Part shown: piece after piece, positions 12,391 to 22,530 of the stretch | Layout of the letters: every line of letters begins with the position of its first letter | Numbering within the stretch: position 1 is the stretch's first letter | From: Ectobius pallidus | Lineage: Eukaryota > Arthropoda > Insecta > Blattodea > Ectobiidae | Assembly (NCBI GenBank): GCA_964059195.1 | Contig: CAXKWD010000006.1 | Span: forward strand, 63,567,073 to 63,631,072 | Length of the DNA stretch: 64,000 nt | Direction: 5' to 3' | Notes under the pieces: generated by a model | The model's database searches: none | The model's input: only the letters and a program-made list of their open reading frames with translations | What the model was told of the DNA's origin: nothing | Program-made: the position numbers and the translations under genes

Positions 12391-13073
12391 CGAGGGATGT
12401 TCTGAAAGTAAGTTTCGTCATTTCTTTTTCACATGGAAACTTTATTACCAAAACAAATACACCATGCAATCATGAAATATACCCCTTGCACTATTTTTCA
12501 ACATAGTCTCCACCGACATTGAGACATTTGTCATAGCTTGCAATCAGTTTGAAGAAACCACTCTGGTAAAACTCGGTGCCCTGCTATGCAAGGAATTGTC
12601 GCACAGCCTTCTCCACCTCAGCATTGTTTTGGAAGTGACGTCCCGAGAGTGCGGCTTTCATTGCATGGAACAGGTGCCTTCCTTCACTGAACATGCAACA
12701 CCAGCGACCAACAATTTGATGAGACATGACCTCTTCACCATACACAGTCTGTAGGCGTCCATGGATGATGGACACACTAGTCCTACATGCCCATTCATAC
12801 CGGATAACAGCATGTACTTCCATTGTCGACCACGTTTTCAGTACACGCCCATCTGCCATCGTGATTTGTACTCAAATAACCTCGGGCACGCCAGTCTACT
12901 GCTACTCTCTCTTCTTCGGGACTCTACTCATGCATCGTTTCTCCTCTGCTGACGCGCTTTCCGTCGTTGAACCAGCAATAGGTGTCGATTCTTATGGCAG
13001 TTGTTTGCTTCATCTGCTTTACCATCTTCACTTTTTAAAAAAACGACAAAACTTACTTTTGGAACATCCCTCG
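12391..13073 (-). mobile_element. Internally deleted mariner element 2
   Basis: Both ends are intact. TA target duplications at 12389-12390 and 13074-13075 flank inverted repeats beginning CGAGGGATGTTCTGAAAGTA on the left and, as reverse complement, CGAGGGATGTTCCAAAAGTA on the right, with similarity over about 35 bp. At 683 bp it is half the length of a full mariner (about 1.3 kb). The transposase remnant is on the minus strand. Confidence 0.93.
12490..12862 (-). pseudogene. Mariner transposase, DDD core deleted
   Basis: The 91-residue frame 12584-12859 reads MEVHAVIRYEWACRTSVSII, HGRLQTVYGEEVMSHQIVGR and WCCMFSEGR, the mariner N-terminal helix-turn-helix. It continues directly into LFHAMKAALSGRHFQNNAEV, EKAVRQFLA from the far C terminus. 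Past a stop, the reading continues in type (FYQSGFF, then YDKCLNVGGDYVEK) down to about 12490. The catalytic domain is absent. Unlike the other two core-deleted mariners it keeps both TIRs, so it could in principle be moved by an intact relative. Confidence 0.85.
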
Positions 13074-13558
13074 TATATTCAATAACATATTATATTCACT
13101 CGGTTATTTGGAAACCATTCCAGAGCATACTCCGTGCGTCATGTTAGAGAGAACTGATGAAATGTTCGTGCGAAGCTCGCGTAGAGTTTGTGGAGGCGTG
13201 TGAAACACAGTTGTTTCATCGGTCCCCACAGAAATAAGTCGGGTAGTGTGAGGTCTAGACTTCGTGATGAATACAAAAACCCAGTTCCTTTTGACACAAG
13301 CCGATGTGGAAACAGTTCTCGGTCTTCGTGCCCTATGTATGCTGTGCAAAGGCACCAACATTTAACTGATTATCATGTAAGGCCTATGTATAACTAAAAA
13401 AAAAAAAGTCTTGCCCCCAACAATATTTTCAAGTTGGCGCCTATGGTGATGTGGCTCCATCCTGCTGAAACACTTGCTTCTCAAAATCCAGATAGTTAAT
13501 TCCACAAAAGTCTGCAGGTCTGCTTGAAATCGCTGTATGACTTGTCGGCTGTACCATA

Positions 13559-14031
13559 GCGTTTAGGCGGAATTCATCAATTGAGCGCAAGAGAAAATTT
13601 TACCAGAACTGAATGCATCAATTAAGCGCGGCGGTCAATTTTGAAATCCATCAGTTGAGCGCACTTTTCGAATTACAAGTAAGTAATGGTAACCGTTAAA
13701 AGACACAAGAGGAGATGTGAAACAAAGACAAGTGACTAGTACCCAGTGTTACCATAAGTTACACTAATTACATTAAAACAAAAATTCTCTAGGATCAGCG
13801 TTGCCACACTCTGCACACAGCATTTCTCACGCCTAGGGAATATTATTAGAGCCAATCCTACACCTAAAAAGAGGAAACAGTATATAGAAGAATTACTTTA
13901 TAATCGCACTCAATTGATGCATTCCAAAACTAACCACCGCGCTCAATTGATGTACACCTAAAACTGAGCCCGCGCTCAATTGATGCATTTTTAATCATTT
14001 TGCGCTCAATTGATGTACACCCGCGTTTAGG
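13559..14031. mobile_element. MITE with 9-bp target duplication and clustered subterminal repeats
   Basis: The 9-bp direct repeat GCGTTTAGG flanks the element at 13559-13567 and 14023-14031. Its ends are inverted: cggaattCATCAATTGAGCGCAA on the left against gggtgtaCATCAATTGAGCGCAA as reverse complement of the right. The motif CATCAATTGAGCGC (or a close variant) occurs three times in the left part (13575, 13616, 13649) in one orientation. It occurs four times in the right part (13906, 13939, 13972, 14002) in the opposite orientation. There is no coding frame. A 9-bp duplication points to Mutator-like or Merlin-type transposases. It sits inside the Tc1-type pseudogene. Confidence 0.85.
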
Positions 14032-14240
14032 TTTATTGTGTTGCCAAGTTCATCATCTATAAAAGAAGGGCCAAAAATGTCGTGGCTTGAAACTGCGGCA
14101 CTCACAGTTACCACCTTCTCTGAGTGAAGTGACTTTTCTCAGCCCTGAAAGCGCACTTTTTGTTTGTTAACATGACCGTTTGTCTTATGCATATCCTCCA
14201 ACACCGTCCACAATAATGCAAGTGAGAACGAAGTAGAGCG

Positions 14241-17043
14241 TGGGCTACTGTATACCCCCCATCCCCCCCCCCGTGGGATTTTCCGACTCATATATTTTTT
14301 TGTTGGTATTGACATGTAGTTTCATATTTTAGTTGTTTGCCCCTTATCAATTACAGCATTTACCCGGAAAACCCGGAAAACTACGGAAATCCGGAGAAAA
14401 CTAGTTTGTTTAATTTTTCTTTGTTCTTTGCTCCTAATATGCCCAGGGAATTTCTGAATCACATATTTATTGTTGGTATTGCCATCTAGATTAAGTTTTT
14501 AGCTGTTTACCCCTTATCAATTACAGCATATCCCCGGAAAACAACGGAAATCCGGAGAAATGACTTTGTTTTAATTTGTCTTTGTTCTTTGCTCCTAATA
14601 TGCCCAGGGAATTATTGACTCACATATTTCTTGTTGGTATTGTCATCTAATTTAAGGTTTCAGTTGTTTGCCTCTGACCAATTACAACATATCCCCGGAA
14701 AACCCGGAATACCACGTATATACGGAGAAAATGACAATGTTTTATTTTTTCAATCTTTGTTTTTCCTTCTAATATTCAAAGGGAATTTCTGACTCATATG
14801 TTTTTTTTGTTGGCATTGCCATCTAGATTAAGGTCTCAGTTGTTTGCCCATTATCAAATACAGTATATCCCCGGAAAACTCCGAAAACCACGGAAACCCG
14901 GAGAAAATGACTTTGTTCAAATTTTTAAAAATCTTAGTTCTTTGCCCTAGTATTCAAAGGGACTTGGTGACTCATATAGTTTTGTGTTGGTATTGCCATC
15001 TAAATTAAGGTTTCAGTTGTTTGCCCCTTATCAATTACAGCATTTCCCCAGAAAACTCTGAAAACCACGGAAATCCGGAGAAAATTACTTTGTTTTAATT
15101 TTTTTAATTTTAGTTATTTGCTCTTAGTATTCAAAGGGACTTTGTGACTCATATGGTTTTGTGTTGGTATTGCCATCTAAATTAAGGTTTCAGTTGTTTG
15201 CCCCTTATCAATTACAGCATTTCCCCAGAAAACTCTGAAAACCACGGAAATCCGGAGAAAATTACTTTGTTTATTTTTTTTAATCTAAGTTTTTTCCTCC
15301 TAGTATTCAAAGGGAATTGGTGACTTATATGTTTTTGTATTGGTATTTTCATCTAGATTAAGGTTTCAGTTGTTTTCCCCCTATCAATTATAGCATTTCC
15401 CCAGAAAACTCGGAAAACCACGGAAATCCGGAGAAAATTACTTTGTTTATTTTTTTTAATCTATGTTTTTTCCTCCTAGTATTCAAAGGGAATTGGTGAC
15501 TTATATGTTTTTGTATTGGTATTCCCATCTAGATTAAGGTTTCAGTTGTTTGCCCCCTATCAATTATAGCATTTCCCCAGAAAACTCGGAAATCCGGAGA
15601 AAATTACTTTGTTTTAATTTTTTTCATCTTAGTTATTTGCTCTTAGTATTCAAAGGGACTTAGTGACTCATACGGTTTTGTGTTGGTATTGCCATCTAAA
15701 TTAAGGTTTCAGTTGTTTGCCCCTTATCAATTACAGCATTTCCCCAGAAAACTCGGAAAACCACGGAAATCCGGAGAAAATTACTTTGTTTTAATTTTTT
15801 TAATCTTAGTTATTTGTTCTTAGTATTCAAAGGGAATTGGTGACTTATATGTTTTTGTATTGGTATTGCCATCTAGATTAAGGTATCAGTTTTTTTCCCC
15901 TTATCAATTACAGCATATCCCCGGAAAACTCCGAAAACCACGAAAATCCGCAGAAAATGAGTTCGTTTTAATTTATTAAAAATCTTTGTTCTTTGATCCT
16001 AATATTCCCAGGGAATTTCTGACTCACATATTTTTGTTCGTATTGCCATCTAGTCTAAGGTTTCAGTTGTTTGCCCCTTACAAATAGTTTTAATTTTTTA
16101 TTGTTCTTTGCCCCTAATATTCCCAGGGAATTTCTGACACATATTTTTGTTCACATTAGAATATGACGGGTGTGCTGCCAGGTTTTCAATCGCTTTCATC
16201 CCTTCAGCATCATTATTTTTTGTCATGCTGTAATTGGTAAGGGGAAAACAACTGATACCTTACTAGTTGGCACTTCCAACACAAAAGCATATGAGTCAGG
16301 AATTCTCTTCGAATATTAGGAGCAAAGAACAAGGATTTAAAAAGAAAACATAGTCATTTTCTCCGTCTATACGTGGTTTTCCGGGTTTTCCGGGGATATG
16401 CTGTAATTGGTAAGGGGAAAACAACTGAAACCTTAATCTAGATGGCAATACCAACACAAAAACATATGATTTACCAATTCCCTTTGAATACTAGTAGCAA
16501 AGAACAAAGATTTTCAAAAATTCAAACGAAGTCAATTTTTTCGGATTTCCTTGGTTTTCGGAGTTTTTTCGGGGATATGCTGTAATTGATAAGGGGCAAA
16601 CAACTGAAATCTTAATCTAGATGGTAATGGGAACAAAAAAACATATGAGTCAGAAATTCCCTTTGAATATTAGGGGCAAAGAACAAAGATTTAAAAACCA
16701 AAACATAGTAATTTTCTCCGTATATACGTGGCTTTCCGGGTTTTCCGGGGATATGTTGTAATTTGTAAGGGGCAAACAACTGAAACCTTAAACTAGATGG
16801 CAATACGAACAAAAATATGTGAGTCAGAAATTCTCTGGGAATATTAGGGGCAAAGAACAAAAAAAAATTAAAACAAACCCATTTTCTCCGGATTTCCGTG
16901 GTTTTCCGGGGTTTCCGGGTAAATGCTGTAATTGATAAGGAGCAAACAACTAAAATCTTAAACTAGACGACAATATCAACAAAAAAATATGTGTGCCAGA
17001 AAATCCCACGGGGGGGGGGGGAGGGTTTGCTATTGGTAGCCCA
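14241..17043. mobile_element. Foldback-type element with tandem-repeat inverted arms
   Basis: The outermost bases TGGGCTAC (14241-14248) and GTAGCCCA (17036-17043) are inverted, followed inward on both sides by a C/G homopolymer and GTGGGATTTTC-type sequence. The left arm (about 14270-16160) is a tandem array of about ten units, each about 175 bp. The right arm (about 16165-17010) holds about four units of the same repeat in the opposite direction. Each unit carries a GGAAAACC...CGGAAATCCGGAGAAA block, a pyrimidine run and TCAGTTGTTTGCCCCTTATC. A single-copy spacer lies near 16160-16230. No coding frame is present. This is the architecture of foldback elements. No target duplication was found. 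Confidence 0.88.
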
Positions 17044-17175
17044 TGGTCTAAAGATCCTGTGGTCTCAACTCATTAAACACCTGCATGCGATAGGAGTGAA
17101 CTCCAAACTCCTTATACCTTAGCCATACGCATGATACCAGTTCTTTCTATAGATAATTCCTTTGCCATACGTCGT

Positions 17176-17870
17176 ATGCTCTCTTTTGGAAATTGGAGAA
17201 ACTTCAGAATTATTATCTCGGTTTTGTCGTTTGTTCTTGTGACAGTGTTCGCATTTATTCTTCACTATTCTTCTTTATGTGTATGTGTGAACTATGAGGT
17301 GACCAGTGCGAACGCTATCACGTGGGAGTGTGTAGGGAAAAAAACAGAGCCTATTTCAACCTAAGCAAAATAGACTAGAGACTAATGCACAATGTGTGAA
17401 CATTTATATCTTTATTGTTATCATTATTATTATTATTTTTATTATTATTTATTTATTTATTCTTCACTGAACCAGTTGTTCTGGACATTTCCACCTACTC
17501 AATATGGATTTCTGTGGTGGTACTCGTAAATGAAAATGTTCCTCAAAACCATTGTATACAGAAACCAAAGATGGGAAACCCATATGTATTGTACCGTAAC
17601 TGCGGAAGTAATTAATGTTCCACGTTCCAAATGTATTGTTGTGGCGGCATGACTAGATAACCAGTCTGTGAAAAATGAAAATAATAGTGAAAACAGGATA
17701 AGCTAATACAGTATTTATTTTTATTGGTTATGATATCTTTGTTGTATTTACATTTACATTCAACTTTTTATTTTGCATTAAAAATTTACAACTTTAGATG
17801 AGACACTCCCAGTTAAGCTACTGCTTGAGACCGGGACGTGTCAGTTGGAGAATTTAACGCTGTACCGACA
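17176..17870. other. Non-coding interval with a TTA microsatellite
   Basis: An imperfect (TTA)n/(TTTA)n run occupies 17417-17463. No frame longer than about 77 codons and no element ends. Confidence 0.55.
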
Positions 17871-17874
17871 TGTT

Positions 17875-17962
17875 GCCATCGTAGCTCAACAGTAGAGCAG
17901 CAGCACGGGGAGACCAAGATCTAGCTTCAAATCCCGGCTATAGCAATGAATTTTTTAGTCTG
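17875..17962 (+). repeat. tRNA-like SINE head (relic)
   Basis: GCCATCGTAGCTCAACAGTA followed by GAGC forms a tRNA D-arm and Pol III A-box-like region. GCTTCAAATCCCGG, about 35 bp later, resembles a degraded B box. A SINE body may follow to about 18000, but no tail was found. No cloverleaf good enough for a working tRNA. Confidence 0.55.
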
Positions 17963-18433
17963 ACTCTGCCTTTCCACCTTAGCCTACACGCGGCCAGTGT
18001 GAAAGAATTAATTCCACAAATTTACCTTTGTTGAGGTATTAAAAATCCTATGTTCAAACTGTATCCCATTATCTTAAGCTTTAATTTAACGATGTACATG
18101 ATTATGTTCATAATTTATTCGCAAACATGAAGAAAATATTCTAAATGAAAAAAGAATTGTATGTTATTTTATCCCAAATATTTACCTTATATCGCATAAA
18201 TAAATCATCTTGTTCGAACTTCTGTCAATATCACAGTTAATGCACATTAATCAAATCCGTTCCATGTTTAAAAAAAAAATTAAATTCAGTAGCCAGAAAT
18301 TCCATGTAGCAGGTGTATCGTTAAAATAATATTGCTGTTAGTTTCTATACTAAAAACTAAGCACGCTGAACTACTTAATCTATTTCTTGTGTGACGTCTT
18401 CGTTAAAATAGTAGCATTATCTTATTTATGCTA

Positions 18434-19810
18434 GAGTAAACCGGGGTAATTTGAATAATTTCAGACTTGTTTACATTTTTCTTGGTATGCATGCGGTTTT
18501 TTACAAATATTGAAATGGAATATTAAACTTACATGTTTAGGGAAGCTATTCGTGTTTTATGAAACAAAAATGTTTGTAACTGAACTCACAATTGAGCTAT
18601 CCGTATTACCCCTAAAATTTCACGGGACTGAAAAATCAGGGGCAAATTGGATATACCGTGGGGTAATATGAATAACACTAAATATCTTACTGAAAAATCT
18701 ATTTGTGGTGTTCATTTTACTTCAGTTTAGGCAGTTAACTTTATGTAGTTAGGAACCTTACATAATAAGACCAGACAATGTATGTAAATTAAAATAATGT
18801 AACTTTTAAAAATTATACTGTTTATTGTTTACACGCATCGGCCACACTTATACTGTTGCCTCAGTGAAAAGAATTCCAAATTGCAATTTAGTTTTAGCAG
18901 AACCAGGGTTCCGATGCATCCACATAGTAGCCTCTTGATGGTAATGATGCATATGAATATCCAGCAGCACACAGTTCTTTCTTTGTTAAACCGAAACCTC
19001 CCGATTCCAAATATTTTAGTCTTTCTGATAATTTTTTTCTAGGTCTGCTCCCAATACTGAAGGACGCCCAATATCTCCATTCGGATTTGATTTGTTAGGA
19101 ACCAAATAATTAATTCCTAACAATTCCCTTTTTCACACTGAATTTTTCTGTATAAACTAGTACTGTAGGCCTATATGGAACATCAAACAGTTCGACAGCT
19201 GCCAAAAGTGACGTTTCATTGTCTATAACAGATCTCAAGCCTGCTCCATCCTTTCCTTTCGCCATTTGAGCCTACAGTCTTTTTTCTTATAATTTCTCAC
19301 CACCTGGAATTAAAAAAATAATAAAGATGTAAGTAATATATGAAACCAATAATATAAAAAGTGTAATTTAAAATTCCAGCAAAACACTATCCAATTTACC
19401 CCGCCACAGATTATTCAAATTACCCCGAATGCCGACAAAACAAAATTTCGTCGTGGTACGATGCTCCGTTACTAGAATGCGACAAAAGTCGGGGTAACGA
19501 CTTCTAATATGTCCTTGAATCAATTGCAGGTTAAAGCGAGTCTACTGCATTATCCCATTATCTATGAAAGCTTAGGTAACTGAAGTGAAATATTATAAGC
19601 AGTTTTGCTACATACCTTCCTCCAGAAAAATTTATTCACAGACGTACAGTTCAGTCTCAGCAATCTGATTTTTTCAGAGAGAGTTCACAACAATACATTC
19701 TTCTCACTGGGTAATAATCGTCAACACGGCGTTGCGCGTTTGATCTCAGGAGTGCCAACATCTTAGCATTATCCGTATTCCCCCGCTATTCAAATTACCC
19801 CGGTTTACTC
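18434..19810 (-). mobile_element. pogo/Tigger-type DNA transposon, degenerate
   Basis: Flanked by TA at 18432-18433 and 19811-19812. The inverted ends start GAGTAAACCGGGGTAATTTG and match for about 24 bp. Partial copies of the terminal motif recur inside, for example GGGGTAATATGAATAA near 18661 and TTCAAATTACCCCG near 19407. The coding remnant is on the minus strand. At 1.38 kb it is shorter than a full pogo-like element (2-3 kb), so it is internally deleted. Confidence 0.88.
18850..19265 (-). pseudogene. pogo/Tigger (CENP-B-like) transposase N-terminal fragment
   Basis: From an ATG at 19265 the frame gives MAKGKDGAGL and LLAAVELFDVPYR (a psq-type helix-turn-helix). After shifts it gives GRPSVLGADLE, KLSERLKYLESGGFGLTKKE and LCAAGYS, the hallmark linker of Tigger/CENP-B transposases before the second DNA-binding domain. 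The DDE domain is missing and the frame is broken more than once. It was probably the DNA-binding part of a transposase. Confidence 0.75.
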
Positions 19811-19812
19811 TA

Positions 19813-20199
19813 TAGGCCAATTTGCTCCTTGCACCTGCTCAATACCAAGCAGGGTGTGATAACTGTCTTACCGACTCATTTTCGCATGAACTAACCTCCA
19901 GGCCGTGAAATCTACACAGTAAGCAAGTTCTCATGGTATTGCTGCGTCCCAGAGCTAAATTTTCAGCTGAACAGAACTAGATAGTTGAATTAATAGCCGG
20001 GCATGTTGTCAGAAATCGTGATCCAAAGATGCATAGTACATAGAACTAGCAGTCTGAGCAGCTAGTGATAAAAAATGCTTGCCTAATTGATGACGTGTCG
20101 ATTAAGATTAAGACATAGCATCTTTGATAATCTTTAGAGACAGGAAGGAATGATTGCGGCATAGGCTACACGCCCAGTGCTCCTGGCATGTAGTTAATA
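19813..20199. other. Non-coding interval
   Basis: No repeat ends or coding motifs recognised between the pogo-like element and the next dispersed repeat. Confidence 0.5.
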
Positions 20200-20865
20200 G
20201 TCATCTAGCTACTAGTCACTAACGGTTTTACTAGTAATCCATTACAAACATTTATACCAGGAATGTACAGAGCTGAGGAGAAAAATGAACTAATATTCCT
20301 TGCATAAGGCTAAATGTGTGCAACACTTTACACAGCCTAACACCGTTGTATGAGCTTGACGTATATAATAGCCGATATCTGTATCAGCCGGGCGTTTCGT
20401 AGATGTCTGAGATTGAATTTTGAGGATATGCATCCATTCTTAAGGTAAATTCGAGCTGCTTTTGCGTAATTATAAACATTGCTCCTTGTTTGCGGAATAT
20501 ATTTCCATAATTTTACCCATGATTACAGCTTTCTGAAATCAATATTAATAAAATACTGAAACTAGACTTTCTCTCGGCAGGCGATATACTGGTGTTTGTT
20601 CACTGCTCGGACAGATAGCGACATTAGCGTTCTGCAGTAACATGCTTCCTTCACAGCCGCGTGCGAGGCACGTCATCACCAGTGTGACGTGTTTGATGAT
20701 GTTTCACATTCAAACCCGATGTAACCCTTGGCAGTTATGCTGGGTTTATTAGTAACACGGCTTATGTAGAACTTGCGTGGCGATCAAACAAACAACAGTT
20801 CAACGCAAATATAAGCAACTTTTATTATTAAGGCTGTTAGTATGTAGCCGTAAGTGCAATGCTTA
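20200..20865 (+). repeat. Unclassified dispersed repeat, copy 1
   Basis: This stretch matches the reverse complement of about 41965-42625 in colinear order over roughly 600 bp. Shared blocks include GTGCAACACTTTACACAGCC, GATTACA...TTCTGAAATCAAT, TGTTTGTTCACTGC, GATCAAACAAACAAC and ACTTTTATTA. The copies differ by many substitutions and small gaps (I judge roughly 70-75% identity by eye). I see no TIR, LTR, tRNA-like head or poly(A) tail and no shared frame, so its class is unknown. Confidence 0.8.
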
Positions 20866-21877
20866 TTTTATTAAATAGCGTGTGACGCTTTAGAATAATG
20901 TAGCAAATAAGAAAAAAAAATAATAAGCCCCACAACATTTTTAACGGTAAAATATGACTTTATTGAGGGAGATGGCGGTCCACTCTAAGTGTGGGCAGCT
21001 TCCATTCATGTTACACTCTCTGCTTTTGTGAATTTCCAAGTGAACTTTAATTTTCATCTCGAATACTACATTCTCTTTGACAAGAGATCCCTTTTTATAT
21101 TGAAAAAACAGTGCAGATTTAAGAAAATATCGAAAGTGGAGAGACAGTTGAATAAAAATAACCGTACCTAGTCAAGTATGTTCAATCACACTCTATCTTA
21201 AGCGGTGGTTTTTTTTAGTTTTAAAGGAGAACAAAATCAGTAAAGCATGTGTTTCGTTTCAACCATTTATTCATTATTCAATCTTTTATAACACAATAGC
21301 CTGAATTGGTCACCTTTCAGGTATAGGCCTACCTAAAACATTAACATCAATTTATTTACAGTGACCTGGAAAGTTCACCTAGGCTATAACATTGAAGTAG
21401 CCCATTTCAATATTTGGATGGAATAAAAATATGCATATATATTCCTACACCAGGCGAGATTGGATGAAGTAATCACAGGTATTCTGTAGGCCTAACAAAA
21501 TATAGGAAAATATTTTATATCCAGCTATCATGTCTGGTGAGAAAGAAGTTATATAATTGTAAATTGTGTATATGTAAATATTTAGTCTCGTCAAAAAAAT
21601 ATTAACAAAATATTTTTTTTTTTTTACATGTATGGTGTTCAATGCCGTACATATTATCAGTCGTACATCTTCTGAATGTAAGTTAATATTATACAAAATT
21701 AAGATTCTTATGAATGATTTGATACATAAAATGTGTACTCATCGGTTTATGTCTCAGAGATCGTGACATGAAGTTTTCTTGCTAGTACCCTTATGCATGT
21801 GTGCTTGTGTTGCCTCCATTTTAGTTTAAAAGATTTCATACACGATGGAGAAATGATTGCGTCCCTTGGTCGTAATT
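20866..21877. other. Non-coding interval
   Basis: AT-rich, with a T run near 21611. No supported feature. Confidence 0.5.
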
Positions 21878-22530
21878 AGTGATGGGCAGAATTGAAAAAT
21901 TTCAAGAGCCGACCAATCTATTCTCGAATAATATAAAGAATCGAGTGACTATTCGAATGAAAAAGATCTCGGGTGAAAGTAGGATTCGAGAACTCACATA
22001 TGAGAACTCGAGTCGGTAGCCTAGAAGTGAGATCTACTAAAAACTGACTCGATTGATAACCAAATCGTTTTTCGAATGTTCAGCTCAGCAAATTTCTTCT
22101 ACTCCTACTGGTTCCCGCAATGGTGTGACCCATTCAGTGGACCACAATTCAATAAGAGTTTAGCACAGCGCTTTCAGATATTGACTTAGGCTACTACTAG
22201 CGTTCACAGAGTAAAGATCCGTAAGATAAGGTCTCGTCTGCCCTGGGATGATCTGTTAGGTATGGCAACACCGTACTTCCCTGTGCGCATGTAGCTGTGC
22301 GTTCATATGCTTTTCTTGCCTTACTTATACCGCGTTAACGAAGTTAACAGAAGTGATAGCTACGAGAAACGACTGAGCGAGAACTCGAAAACTCGTCCTC
22401 GGTTCACGCTTCTCCAAACATTAAATCATTCAAGTGATCATTCGAATACTTTTTATACAATTCGTGATATCTCGAGAACTTGCAAAAATCTAATAATTCC
22501 GATTTTGTTATCTGAGAACTTCCATCACTA
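21878..22530. mobile_element. Possible hAT-like MITE
   Basis: TAGTGATGG at 21878 is inverted as CCATCACTA ending at 22530, and TAGTGATGG starts are common in hAT non-autonomous elements. Between them GAGAACTCGA-type motifs recur in both orientations (near 21999, 22010, 22379, 22472). I could not find an 8-bp target duplication, and the inverted match is only 9 bp, so this remains a candidate. Confidence 0.45.

Larger units (their letters stand above)
13090..17170 (-). pseudogene. Tc1/mariner-superfamily transposase split by two insertions
   Basis: Reading the minus strand from right to left, three segments follow the order of an IS630/Tc1-type transposase. First, a helix-turn-helix segment at 17170-17045 (RMAKELSIERT, then MQVFNELRPQD after a shift). 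Then 14230-14032 (EKSHFTQRRW, second-domain sequence). Then 13558-13095, with FQQDGATS, the third-aspartate block SLDLTLPDLFLWG and HTPPQTLRELRTNISS. The gaps are filled exactly by the foldback element (14241-17043) and the MITE (13568-14022), so those arrived later. Many frameshifts and stops make it dead. The assignment rests on motif order and is weaker in the first segment. Confidence 0.65.
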
